Shown: piece after piece, positions 55,344 through 63,489 of the stretch | Layout of the letters: each line of letters starts with the position of its first letter | Numbering within the stretch: position 1 is the stretch's first letter | From: Marinobacter sediminum | Lineage (GTDB): Bacteria; Pseudomonadota; Gammaproteobacteria; Pseudomonadales; Oleiphilaceae | Direction: 5' to 3' | Assembly (NCBI RefSeq): GCF_023657445.1 | Contig: NZ_JAGTWY010000001.1 | Span: forward strand, 682,001 to 746,000 | DNA: 64,000 nt | The notes under the pieces: generated by a model | Told to the model about the DNA's origin: nothing | The model's database searches: none | The model's input: the letters and a program-made list of their open reading frames with translations, nothing else | Translations under genes and position numbers: made by a program

Positions 55344-57626
55344 ATGAAGAGATTGTATCCGAGGGCCCATGAGGCCCTCATTGCCGTATCCCGCCACGAT
55401 TTTGTTGCCGGTTCAGATCTGGTTTCCTCCATCACCGGCCATTCCATACCTCGTGAAGAGACTGTTAGCCATATTCTCGGCCTGCTGCCGGAGATTGAGC
55501 CGGATCAGGTCGTTATGCATGTGGGTGGAGGTTCCGGTTACCTTGCCGCAGTCATTTCCGAACTGGCTCATCAGGTTATCTATGTCGATAAGAATGTCGC
55601 GGTTGCCGAGGTGGCCCGGAAGCGGTTCTTTCGCCTTGGCAAGCACAATGTCGATGTACTGGTAACCGCGATCGAAGATGGCTTTGAGCTGGACCAGCCC
55701 TGCGACATGATCCTTTGCACGAGCTTTATTAACGAACGGAATGTGATGGCTGATTACCTCAGGGAAGGGGGGCATCTGATCTGTCTTGAGGGCAGGGCGG
55801 GACCGGTGCCGAGCCTCGCGATGTTTGTTAAAAAGGGCGGCAGGCTGGAGCGTGCCCGGACTCTTGGCTGGGTAGACTTCAACAGAAACGCCGAGCAGAT
55901 ATTGATTGACCTGGGCATCGTGGATGAAAGAGCGCTGGCCGATGCCAAGACAGAGGCGGCCGGGAAAAACTGTCCGGTGCTGGAGGTGTTGCGAAACAAG
56001 CTCAATCTGGAAGAAGTTGGTCTGTATCGATCCCTGGCGCAGCAACGGGGTATGGCTTTCACGGATGCGGACAGTTTGCTTCCGGATCTCCATAGCTCTC
56101 TGTTTCGAAGGTTTTCGCGAACGTTTCTCGACCTTTCACGGCTGATTCCGGTGTCTGAAAATAGTGACAAGATAACCGTTGTCACCGATGATCCGGACGC
56201 GCGAACCGATCAGCTGGAGCGCTTAAGCCCTAATCGTGTAGTTGAATGCCTGCTGGTAACTCCGACGGATTTCCGGCGGCTCTGGTCGGCATTGGATCTT
56301 ACGGTCAAGGGCAGCCGCTTCGTGGCGGATCAGTCGGCCGGCGTGGAAGAAAAACCGCTCATTAATGGACAGAGCAGTGACCTTTTGGGGGGCGAGCCGG
56401 GTCAGAAACACGTCAGCCCTTATCTGGTCTCTGTTTACGAAGCCATCCTGCTTGATGCGGTCAGCGAGAAAGCCAGCGACATTCATATTGAACAATACGG
56501 GGATCGGATCCGGATTCGCCTGAGGGTGGATGGGGACCTTCATGACCTCCCGCAATACCAGCTTTCCCCGCGTGAAATCAGAGGTGTAATTAATGTTATT
56601 AAGCTCCGGGCAGAGCTTAATATTGCCGAGCACCGCTTGCCCCAGGGCGGGCGCTCACGCCTGCAGTTAGGGGACACTTCCTACGATCTGCGGATCCAGA
56701 CTCAACCTTCCCTGCACGGTGAGCACGCCGTCATCCGGCTTCTGCCACAAACTGGCCGGGCCATGACTATCGCAGAGCTGGGCATGTCTGAGCTGATCGG
56801 CGCGCGCTACCAGCGACTACTGGATAACCCGGCAGGATTGGTTCTGGTGGTTGGTCCTACCGGGTCAGGCAAGTCCACAACCTTGTATGCGGGGTTGCAG
56901 ACGCTGGCGGACGATGGCCGGCGCAAGGTGATCACGGTTGAAGATCCGATCGAATACTCCATCGACAATGTCCAGCAGACCCGCGCTCGTCCTGAGATCG
57001 GTTTTGGATTTGCAGATGCGATGCGGGCGTTTGTGCGGGAAGACCCGGACGTTATCCTGGTTGGTGAAATCCGCGACCGGGAAACTGCCCTGGAGGCAAT
57101 CCGGGCATCCCAGACTGGCCATGTTGTTCTCTCCACACTGCACTGTAATGATGCCGTGGATTCTCTGCAGCGGCTGTACGATCTTGGGGCCCATCCGAAC
57201 TCCATTGCCGGCGAATTGCTGGCGGTGATTGCCCAGCGACTGGCCAAGCGGATTTGTAAGCATTGTTGCAAGCCGGCAAAACCGGACCTTGCGACTCTGG
57301 CGGAGCTCTTCCCCGACGGGCCCCCGGCCAACTTCCGCAGCTTCGAGGGTGAGGGCTGTGACAAGTGTAATGGTCGGGGAACCAAAGGGCGGGTTGCGAT
57401 CGTGGAATATATGGAAGTGGATGCGGATATCCGAAACGCCATTTCCAGTCAGCCGCCAATTGGAGAGTTACGCTGGCGTTCTCTGGATGCGGGCCTGGTG
57501 ACCATGCGTGACAGCGCCCTTGATCATGTGATTGAAGGCATTATTCCCCTGTCCGAATTGCCGCGTATTCTGCCGCGGGAGCGCATGGCACCGGAAGTCC
57601 GTGGTGGTCGTAGGAGCGCCTTATGA
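55344..57626 (+). CDS. fusion of a PIMT-like methyltransferase domain with a GspE/PilB-type secretion ATPase
   Basis: A 760-residue protein. Residues about 1-180 align by eye with protein-L-isoaspartate methyltransferase: SAM motif I VVMHVGGGSGY (56-66), acidic D82 in IYVDKN, and REGGHLICL (140-147). The motif I acidic residue is replaced by H59. Residues about 180-325 resemble the GspE/MshE N-terminal domain (MshEN). A complete type II/IV ATPase core follows: HIEQYGDRIRIRLRVDG, Walker A GPTGSGKST (504-512), Walker B ILVGEIRDRE (571-580), and a four-cysteine zinc site (C638, C641, C672, C675). The in-frame TAG at 55338 fixes ATG 55344 as the first start, though no strong ribosome site precedes it. 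No pilin, secretin or GspF/PilC gene is nearby. It overlaps the MoxR gene by 4 bases. Confidence 0.85.
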   Translation: MKRLYPRAHEALIAVSRHDFVAGSDLVSSITGHSIPREETVSHILGLLPEIEPDQVVMHVGGGSGYLAAVISELAHQVIYVDKNVAVAEVARKRFFRLGKHNVDVLVTAIEDGFELDQPCDMILCTSFINERNVMADYLREGGHLICLEGRAGPVPSLAMFVKKGGRLERARTLGWVDFNRNAEQILIDLGIVDERALADAKTEAAGKNCPVLEVLRNKLNLEEVGLYRSLAQQRGMAFTDADSLLPDLHSSLFRRFSRTFLDLSRLIPVSENSDKITVVTDDPDARTDQLERLSPNRVVECLLVTPTDFRRLWSALDLTVKGSRFVADQSAGVEEKPLINGQSSDLLGGEPGQKHVSPYLVSVYEAILLDAVSEKASDIHIEQYGDRIRIRLRVDGDLHDLPQYQLSPREIRGVINVIKLRAELNIAEHRLPQGGRSRLQLGDTSYDLRIQTQPSLHGEHAVIRLLPQTGRAMTIAELGMSELIGARYQRLLDNPAGLVLVVGPTGSGKSTTLYAGLQTLADDGRRKVITVEDPIEYSIDNVQQTRARPEIGFGFADAMRAFVREDPDVILVGEIRDRETALEAIRASQTGHVVLSTLHCNDAVDSLQRLYDLGAHPNSIAGELLAVIAQRLAKRICKHCCKPAKPDLATLAELFPDGPPANFRSFEGEGCDKCNGRGTKGRVAIVEYMEVDADIRNAISSQPPIGELRWRSLDAGLVTMRDSALDHVIEGIIPLSELPRILPRERMAPEVRGGRRSAL

Positions 57627-58723
57627 GCAAGTCGAAACAGCAGAAAGCCGCGCAGCGTGAACCGGTAGAAGTTACCTATGCGGATGAACTGGCAAGGCTC
57701 ATGGACCTGGACCAGGGACCAGTGCCCCCGGGCTGGCGCATGTCCCCACGGGCTGTGGAAAAGTTTGTCATGGGCGATGATAACCTTGGTGTCGAGCGCA
57801 AGTTCGTCGCTGACCGTGCCATGGTTGTGCGTATTATCATTTCCCTGTGCACCAATCGCGGTTGTCTCCTGGTGGGTGAGCCTGGCACGGCAAAGTCCTG
57901 GTTGTCCGAACTGCTGGCGGCAGCGATTTCCGGTACTTCCACGCTGACGCTGCAGGGTGGTGCTGTGAGTCATGTCGGTCAGCTTCTCTACGGCTGGAAT
58001 GAGGCGATTCTGCGCTCGGAGGGTCCCTGCCTGAAGGCGGTGGTTCCCAGCCCGTTGCTTAGGGGCATGATGGAAGGGCAGCTTGTCCGGTTTGAAGAAA
58101 TTGCCCGTTGCCCCCAGGCGCTTCAGGACGCCCTGCTGTCGGTGTTATCCGACAGGGTTGTTGTCATTCCTGAGCTGGCGGGAGACGAAGGCGTTGTGCT
58201 GGCTCGCGAGGGTTTTAATGTCGTGGCTACATCCAACAGCATTGATGCGGGTGTTCACCAGATGAGTGCGGCTTTGAAACGGCGGATGGACTTTGAGGAG
58301 ATCAGGCCCATCCGTAACCTCCCCGATGAAATGGATGTGGTGCGCCGCGAAGTCCGAAAGGCCAATGCCCATGCCGGTATCGATGTCGATCCGGACGAAT
58401 CGGTCCTCGAAATCCTGGTGACCATGTTCCATGAATTACGTAACGGCCAGACTCTGGACGGTCGTAGCACGGATCGGCTCGCCGGATCGGCGCTTTCTAC
58501 TGCCGAAGCGGTCTCTGTCGCTCACGCTGCCAGTCTTAACGCCTGGTATTACGGCGGAGGCAGCATGTCGGTGGAGCAGATGATGCACCATATCGTTGGC
58601 TCGGCTCTCAAGGACCAGCCCGAGGATCGCCGACGTTTGCGGCATTACTTCGAAACGACCGTGGCACTCCGTAAGGGCGAAAACTGGCAGCAGGCCTGGG
58701 ATTTGCGGTCACTGATCCAGTGA
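57623..58723 (+). CDS. MoxR-type AAA+ ATPase
   Basis: A 366-residue AAA+ protein. Walker A is GEPGTAKS (85-92), Walker B LVRFEE (about 155-160), sensor 1 ATSNS (202-206) and arginine residues SAALKRRM (215-222). A lead of about 60 residues precedes the core. It belongs to the MoxR group, AAA+ chaperones that usually act with VWA-domain partners to load metals or assemble complexes; none is in the window. Its ATG overlaps the stop of the fusion ATPase (ATGA), so the two are made together. Its 3' end overlaps the convergent FlhB-like gene by 15 bases. Confidence 0.88.
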   Translation: MSKSKQQKAAQREPVEVTYADELARLMDLDQGPVPPGWRMSPRAVEKFVMGDDNLGVERKFVADRAMVVRIIISLCTNRGCLLVGEPGTAKSWLSELLAAAISGTSTLTLQGGAVSHVGQLLYGWNEAILRSEGPCLKAVVPSPLLRGMMEGQLVRFEEIARCPQALQDALLSVLSDRVVVIPELAGDEGVVLAREGFNVVATSNSIDAGVHQMSAALKRRMDFEEIRPIRNLPDEMDVVRREVRKANAHAGIDVDPDESVLEILVTMFHELRNGQTLDGRSTDRLAGSALSTAEAVSVAHAASLNAWYYGGGSMSVEQMMHHIVGSALKDQPEDRRRLRHYFETTVALRKGENWQQAWDLRSLIQ

Positions 58724-59041
58724 TCCGCTCCCGGGAGCGTCCGCGCTAGTATCCCGCCTGGCATCTTCGGGGGTTTGTCCCCGGATATGGAAGGCGAACG
58801 CCAGAATCTCGGCAATGACCCGGTAAAGGTTTTCCGGAATCTCCTCGTTCAGTGACAGGCGAGCCAGGATGCCCGCCAGTTCTGCATTTTCATAAAGCGG
58901 CACGTTGTGTTCGCGCGCAATGCGTATTATCTCCTCGGCCAGTTCATGTGTGCCGGTCGCGGTAATGGTGGGTGCTTTCTCGCCGTCGTATTTCAGCGCG
59001 ACAGCGGCACTGGAGGTATGGGCTGAGGGGTTATCTGTCAT
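58709..59041 (-). CDS. FlhB C-terminal-domain paralogue (EscU/YscU/HrcU-like, FhlB type)
   Basis: A 110-residue soluble protein matching only the post-cleavage part of FlhB: AAVALKYDGEKAPTITATG, then EEIIRIAREHNVPLYEN and IPENLYRVIAEILAFAFHI, parallel to the FlhB at 36735-37871. The NPTH self-cleavage motif is missing (TSSA at the equivalent place), so it mimics a cleaved FlhB C-terminal fragment. Its start overlaps the second FliK-like gene by 4 bases (ATGA). Related stand-alone proteins can partly substitute for the FlhB C-terminal domain in Salmonella. Confidence 0.85.
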   Translation of the reverse strand: MTDNPSAHTSSAAVALKYDGEKAPTITATGTHELAEEIIRIAREHNVPLYENAELAGILARLSLNEEIPENLYRVIAEILAFAFHIRGQTPEDARRDTSADAPGSGSLDQ

Positions 59042-60462
59042 GCGCGGGTGTCCACAAGTCTGTGCTCCAAACGGGTTGCCAAGTGCTCAGGGCTGCCGCG
59101 ACGGCATTCCAGGTCGGTTACTTCCAGCCCCAGGTCGGTCAGACTTCGCCGAAGCAGGGGTAGCTCCTGGTTAACCTGTCGCAGGGTCGTCTGTTTTTCG
59201 GCCCAAACGCGCGCGCTGACGCTTTCATGTCGCAGGGATATGTCAAAATGCAGCGGTCCAGCCTCATCCAGATCCATGGCCAGAGCAAGTCTCCATTCAC
59301 TGGCCGGAGCCTTACGTTCGCTGTGCTGCCCACCCTGTTCATCCTGATGCTGTTCAATGCGAAGCTGAGCAATTCTTGGCTCATTCTGTGGTGTTACCCA
59401 GGGCAATTCCAGCAAGAGTGTGGATAAGGGTGCAGGCGCTTCTCCTCCTCCGGCACGGGCTGTCAGCACCTGGCTGTGGAGCTGATTTACCGTAATCCGG
59501 TTCAGCATTCCGGCCAGCAGGCGCAGCATCTGTCCCACCGTCGTCGGCTCTCTATCGGCGCTGGCCGGAGGCGTTGAGGCCATGGCCTGGGGAAATTGCA
59601 GAGGTGCCTGTATCAACTCCGGTGAGGCGAGTGGGGTCAGCCGATTGAATCCTTCCGGGCCATCACCCTGTTGGGCGAGCAGGGTCGTGATTACCCGGCC
59701 TATTGCCAGCTTGAGGTCTGGCAGAGCCGCTGACGGCGTCTGTGTCAGGCGTGATTCGGCAAACAGTCCGCTTTCTGAAATCCACTGCTTGACCTGTTGC
59801 AGGGTCTGATCCTGGCCACCGGTTCCTGGTTGCATTGCGGAACTTGCCGGAAGTCTGGCGAGGACCTGTTGTACGGCCTGCCGGGCGGCTTCGGGGAGTG
59901 GCTGGACTGCTCTGCCAGATGGAAGCTGGCCGGGCAGGGCGTCGGGCTTTACCCCCTGGGTCAGACTGGTCAGCAGTTTGGCAAAGCCGCCTTGCAGGTT
60001 CTGTTGCCAGGGTATGCGCTGAGCGAGGGCTCTTGCAATGCCGGCTTCCTGCGCTGGCGCAAGCTTGCCCATCAGCTGCAATTCGTTGCCGGCCCGCATC
60101 ACCTTTACCCAGTCTCCGGTTTCCAGCTCGGTGCGGCCAATGACAGCCTGTACCAGAAGTGATTTGCCGCGAATGTCCAGTAGTATGTCCGAAGTTGCCG
60201 TGCCTTGACGGCCAATGATCTCTGCGACTCTTGCGAGGGTGGTTTCCCGGTTGGCCAACTGCAATTGTTCCAGTTGTTGCCGTGCCGACAGGGCAACGGA
60301 CTCCCGGCCCTGCGTTGTGGTCTCCGCCGGCATGGCAACGGGTGCCCGCCCCTGCGTGCTGGTTTCGCCTGGCTTGGTGGGCAACACTGGTTTTTGCCCC
60401 TGAGGCGTTGGTGGCTGTTGGCTGCTGGGTAATTTCATCGTGACCGAATTGATGTTAGACAT
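59038..60462 (-). CDS. second FliK-like hook-length control domain protein
   Basis: A 474-residue protein. The first 70 residues are proline/glutamine-rich with a repeated TTQGR(E/A)xVA unit; helical regions follow, and the C-terminal part (about 305-474) resembles the FliK hook-length domain: WRLALAMDLDEAGPLHFDIS, then LPLLRRSLTDLGLEVTDLEC. ATG at 60462 is preferred to 60531, which adds an atypical lead. It is followed by the FlhB C-domain paralogue with a 4-base overlap. The pairing with an FlhB-type domain supports an export-specificity role. It is distinct from the main fliK at 30948. Confidence 0.75.
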   Translation of the reverse strand: MSNINSVTMKLPSSQQPPTPQGQKPVLPTKPGETSTQGRAPVAMPAETTTQGRESVALSARQQLEQLQLANRETTLARVAEIIGRQGTATSDILLDIRGKSLLVQAVIGRTELETGDWVKVMRAGNELQLMGKLAPAQEAGIARALAQRIPWQQNLQGGFAKLLTSLTQGVKPDALPGQLPSGRAVQPLPEAARQAVQQVLARLPASSAMQPGTGGQDQTLQQVKQWISESGLFAESRLTQTPSAALPDLKLAIGRVITTLLAQQGDGPEGFNRLTPLASPELIQAPLQFPQAMASTPPASADREPTTVGQMLRLLAGMLNRITVNQLHSQVLTARAGGGEAPAPLSTLLLELPWVTPQNEPRIAQLRIEQHQDEQGGQHSERKAPASEWRLALAMDLDEAGPLHFDISLRHESVSARVWAEKQTTLRQVNQELPLLRRSLTDLGLEVTDLECRRGSPEHLATRLEHRLVDTRA

Positions 60463-60598
60463 GAGTATTCCGGAGGCGCTTTCGTTATAATACGCCGCGC
60501 CGGCGACTCCTGCCGTGAATAATGTCTGCACCCGCCGTGTCAGTCATGAATACACCCGATGCTGCTAACGTGCGCATCGTCCTGGATACGGGGCCCTG

Positions 60599-61237
60599 AT
60601 GTCTGAGCCGTTACTACAGGCTGTCAATCTGCAGTGTGAAAGGGATAAACGGATTCTGTTCCGTGACCTTTCGTTCTCCATACTGCCCGGGACGGTTACC
60701 CGTGTCGAGGGCCCTAATGGCTCCGGTAAAACCACCCTGTTGCGTATCCTGGCGTGTTTGAACGATGCCTGGTCCGGCGATCTGTTCTGGTGTGGGGAAG
60801 CCAGGTCTGGCCAGCAGGAGGAGTTCCTCCGCAACACGCTTTATCTGGGGCATCGGCCCGGCATCAAGTCACTTCTGACACCGATCGAGAATCTCCGGGC
60901 CCTGATGGCCGGTAGACGGCCGGTGTCGGATCAGGTTCTTCGCCAGGCGCTTGATGGTACCGGCCTGAGTGGCTTTCACGACGTGCCTTGCCGGAACCTG
61001 TCAGCGGGGCAGCAGCGGCGGGTCGCTCTGGCCCGGTTGCTGATCGCCGATGAGCCGCTCTGGCTTCTGGATGAGGTGTTCACCGCCATCGATGCCGATG
61101 GTGTCACCGCTATTGAAGCCCTCTTACAGCAACGCGCGGCAGAAGGTGGTGCTGTGGTGGTAACCACCCATCACGATCTCAGGCTCCCGGCAATGAAGCG
61201 AATCGTGCTTGGCGGAGGGCAGAATGATGAATGTTGA
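60599..61237 (+). CDS. ccmA: CcmA, heme exporter ATP-binding subunit
   Basis: A 212-residue ABC ATPase: Walker A EGPNGSGKTTLLR (about 37-49), signature NLSAGQQRRVALARLL, Walker B LWLLDEVFTAID and the switch TTHHDL. With CcmB and CcmC it drives release of holo-CcmE during cytochrome c maturation (System I). A TATAAT at 60486-60491 lies 108 bases upstream, but no matching -35 was found. ccmB overlaps its end. Confidence 0.95.
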   Translation: MSEPLLQAVNLQCERDKRILFRDLSFSILPGTVTRVEGPNGSGKTTLLRILACLNDAWSGDLFWCGEARSGQQEEFLRNTLYLGHRPGIKSLLTPIENLRALMAGRRPVSDQVLRQALDGTGLSGFHDVPCRNLSAGQQRRVALARLLIADEPLWLLDEVFTAIDADGVTAIEALLQQRAAEGGAVVVTTHHDLRLPAMKRIVLGGGQNDEC

Positions 61238-61952
61238 TGTCCGACCGGTGGTCAAAAGGCTGGACAGCGGCGTTGGTTCTTTCGATGCCATGAAGGCGGT
61301 CTTCACACGGGATATGAAAGTGGCTTTCCGGCAAAGGCAGGACCTGCTCAATCCTTTGCTCTTTTTTGTCATGGTTGTCACCCTGTTTCCCCTCGGGGTT
61401 AGTCCGGAAGTGTCATTCCTGAGAGAAGCCGGTGCAGGTATCCTGTGGGTGGCAGCTTTATTGTCGGTGTTGCTCTCGCTCGACCATCTGTTCCGGCACG
61501 ATTTCGACGATGGCACACTCGAGCAGCTGGTGCTTCAGCCCCAGCCGCTGTTTCTGCTGGTATTGGCGAAAACTCTGGCGCACTGGATGCTCACGGGGCT
61601 GCCATTAGTGCTGTTAACGCCGGTTCTCGGTGTCATGGTGCATCTGGAGGGGAACTCTATTGCAGTTTTGTGTCTAACGCTGCTGATTGGTACGCCGGTA
61701 CTGAGCCTGATTGGCTCCATCGGCGCAGCGTTGACTCTCGGGCTGAGATCGGCGGGTGTGCTCTTGTCCCTGCTGATCATTCCGCTGTACATTCCGGTCC
61801 TGATTTTTGGTACGGGATCGGTAGCGGCGGCGGCCGACGGCGCACCGGTGGGTGCCTATCTGGCTTTAATGGCGGCGTTTCTGGTGTTGGCGATAACACT
61901 GGCACCCTTTGCATCGGCCGCGGCGCTCAAAATCAGCCTGTCCAACGCATAG
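61224..61952 (+). CDS. ccmB: CcmB, heme exporter membrane subunit
   Basis: About 242 residues with six membrane helices and the CcmB opening FTRDMKVAFRQRQDLLNPLLFF. Two adjacent ATGs (61224 and 61227) follow GGAGGG within ccmA; a later ATG at 61290 would give the shorter classical length. It pairs with CcmA as an ABC exporter-like complex. It overlaps ccmA by 14 bases. Confidence 0.94.
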   Translation: MMNVDVRPVVKRLDSGVGSFDAMKAVFTRDMKVAFRQRQDLLNPLLFFVMVVTLFPLGVSPEVSFLREAGAGILWVAALLSVLLSLDHLFRHDFDDGTLEQLVLQPQPLFLLVLAKTLAHWMLTGLPLVLLTPVLGVMVHLEGNSIAVLCLTLLIGTPVLSLIGSIGAALTLGLRSAGVLLSLLIIPLYIPVLIFGTGSVAAAADGAPVGAYLALMAAFLVLAITLAPFASAAALKISLSNA

Positions 61953-61985
61953 GAATAACGAGATGACTTACAGGGTATCCGTCTG

Positions 61986-62729
61986 ATGTGGCAGTTATTT
62001 CATAAACTGGGGTCGCCCAAATGGTTCTTTGGTATTGCCGCCTGGTTGATGCCCTGGCTTCTGGTAGGCGGTATTGCATTGTTGATGGCTGGGGTCGTGT
62101 GGGGGCTGGCATTTGCGCCCCAGGATTATCTCCAGGGTAACAGTTACCGCATCATCTTCATCCATGTTCCGACGGCGTTTCTGGCCCAGTCAGTCTATGT
62201 CATGATGGCGGTCGCCGGTGTGGTCACACTGGTGTGGCGAATGAAGCTGGCAGATGTTTTCGTCAAAGCTGTGGCGCCGGTCGGGCTGGTACTGACTTTT
62301 CTTGCACTGTTTACCGGAGCGGTATGGGGCAAGCCTACCTGGGGTACCTGGTGGATCTGGGATGCCCGCCTGACGTCCATGCTGATTTTACTGTTTCTCT
62401 ATGGTGGTGTGATCGCCCTGGACCGTGCCATCAATGACGAAAAATCGGCGGCCCGTGCGGTTGCTGTGCTGGTGCTCGTAGGCGTGGTGAATATCCCGAT
62501 TATCAAATACTCCGTGGAGTGGTGGAATACCTTGCACCAGCCGGCCACGTTCAAGCTAACCGAGAAGCCGACCATGCCGGCAGAAATGTGGGTGCCATTA
62601 TTGCTATCGGTTCTCGGGCTATACCTTCTGTTCGGCTGGCTGGCCTGTCTTAGGATGCAGACGGAAATCCTGATCCGGGAGCAGCGTACCCGCTGGGTGC
62701 AGGACCTGGTTATGGCGGGGAGGCACTGA
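61986..62729 (+). CDS. ccmC: CcmC, heme transfer protein
   Basis: A 247-residue membrane protein with six helices and the tryptophan-rich periplasmic motif [13 protein letters not shown], flanked by histidines that hold heme ([10 protein letters not shown] and [13 protein letters not shown]). CcmC attaches heme to CcmE. It lies 33 bases after ccmB. Confidence 0.96.
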   Translation: MWQLFHKLGSPKWFFGIAAWLMPWLLVGGIALLMAGVVWGLAFAPQDYLQGNSYRIIFIHVPTAFLAQSVYVMMAVAGVVTLVWRMKLADVFVKAVAPVGLVLTFLALFTGAVWGKPTWGTWWIWDARLTSMLILLFLYGGVIALDRAINDEKSAARAVAVLVLVGVVNIPIIKYSVEWWNTLHQPATFKLTEKPTMPAEMWVPLLLSVLGLYLLFGWLACLRMQTEILIREQRTRWVQDLVMAGRH

Positions 62730-62732
62730 TTG

Positions 62733-62969
62733 ATGGCGTTTGAATCTTTTGCAGCGTTTGTTGCGATGGATGGCCACGGCCCTTACGTTTGGGCTTGCTA
62801 TGGCACTTTCTTTGTTCTGATGGCGGCGATGATGATTTTGTCCCTCCGGCGCCGCAGGGCAGTGATTGAATCCTGTCGCCAAGCGTATAAACCTCTTGAT
62901 GGCTCGGGTGATGCGTCGGTTTCGCGGACCTCGGCGACATTTACGCGAGTTAACGTTTCCCATGACTGA
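62733..62969 (+). CDS. ccmD: CcmD, small membrane protein of cytochrome c maturation
   Basis: A 78-residue protein with one membrane helix (about 20-40, [19 protein letters not shown]) followed by a basic stretch RRRRAV, the CcmD pattern. It helps release holo-CcmE from the CcmABC complex. It starts 3 bases after ccmC; the tail of about 30 residues is longer than in E. coli. Confidence 0.9.
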   Translation: MAFESFAAFVAMDGHGPYVWACYGTFFVLMAAMMILSLRRRRAVIESCRQAYKPLDGSGDASVSRTSATFTRVNVSHD

Positions 62970-62983
62970 AGGGCAGGTATCGA

Positions 62984-63454
62984 ATGCACCCAACCCGTAA
63001 AAAACGGCTGACCATCGTTCTGTTCCTGGTGGCAGGGATCGCTGTGGCGGTCGGTCTGACCACCTATGCGTTGAGACAGAACATCAACCTGTTCTATGAC
63101 CCGACACAGATCTCGGATGGTGAGGCACCCGTAGATGTCAGAATTCGTGCCGGTGGCATGGTGGAAGAAGGATCTGTTATCCGTGATCCGGACAGCCTGA
63201 TGGTGGAGTTCCGGGTAACAGACTTCAATGCCTCCGTTCCGGTGCAGTACACGGGTATCCTGCCCGACCTGTTTGCCGAGGGACAGGGTGTAGTGGCGAT
63301 GGGGCGGCTGGACAATCGTGGCCGCTTCGTGGCGGACCAGGTGCTGGCAAAGCACGACGAGAAATATATGCCACCAGAAGTGGCAGATTCCCTTAAAAAG
63401 GCCTCGGAAGGCGAGGGCAAGGTCGTGGAGTCTGCGGAATCCGCAGCTTACTGA
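62984..63454 (+). CDS. ccmE: CcmE, periplasmic heme chaperone
   Basis: A 156-residue protein with an N-terminal membrane anchor (about 8-29), a beta-barrel OB fold, and the covalent heme-binding H124 with Y128 in [12 protein letters not shown]. It carries heme from CcmC to the CcmF ligase. It starts 14 bases after ccmD. Confidence 0.97.
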   Translation: MHPTRKKRLTIVLFLVAGIAVAVGLTTYALRQNINLFYDPTQISDGEAPVDVRIRAGGMVEEGSVIRDPDSLMVEFRVTDFNASVPVQYTGILPDLFAEGQGVVAMGRLDNRGRFVADQVLAKHDEKYMPPEVADSLKKASEGEGKVVESAESAAY

Positions 63455-63489
63455 TAACACATTAACGGCCAGATGGCTGGAGGGCTTTG

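Noticed and set aside
58709..58723. 15-base convergent overlap of MoxR and FlhB-like genes as a sign of a sequencing error
   Set aside because: Both C-termini are plausible and the frames are intact; convergent overlaps of this size are common in compact genomes.
60486..60491. TATAAT as a sigma70 -10 for ccmA
   Set aside because: No -35-like hexamer lies 16-18 bases upstream and no extended -10 TG is present, so it is not listed as a promoter.
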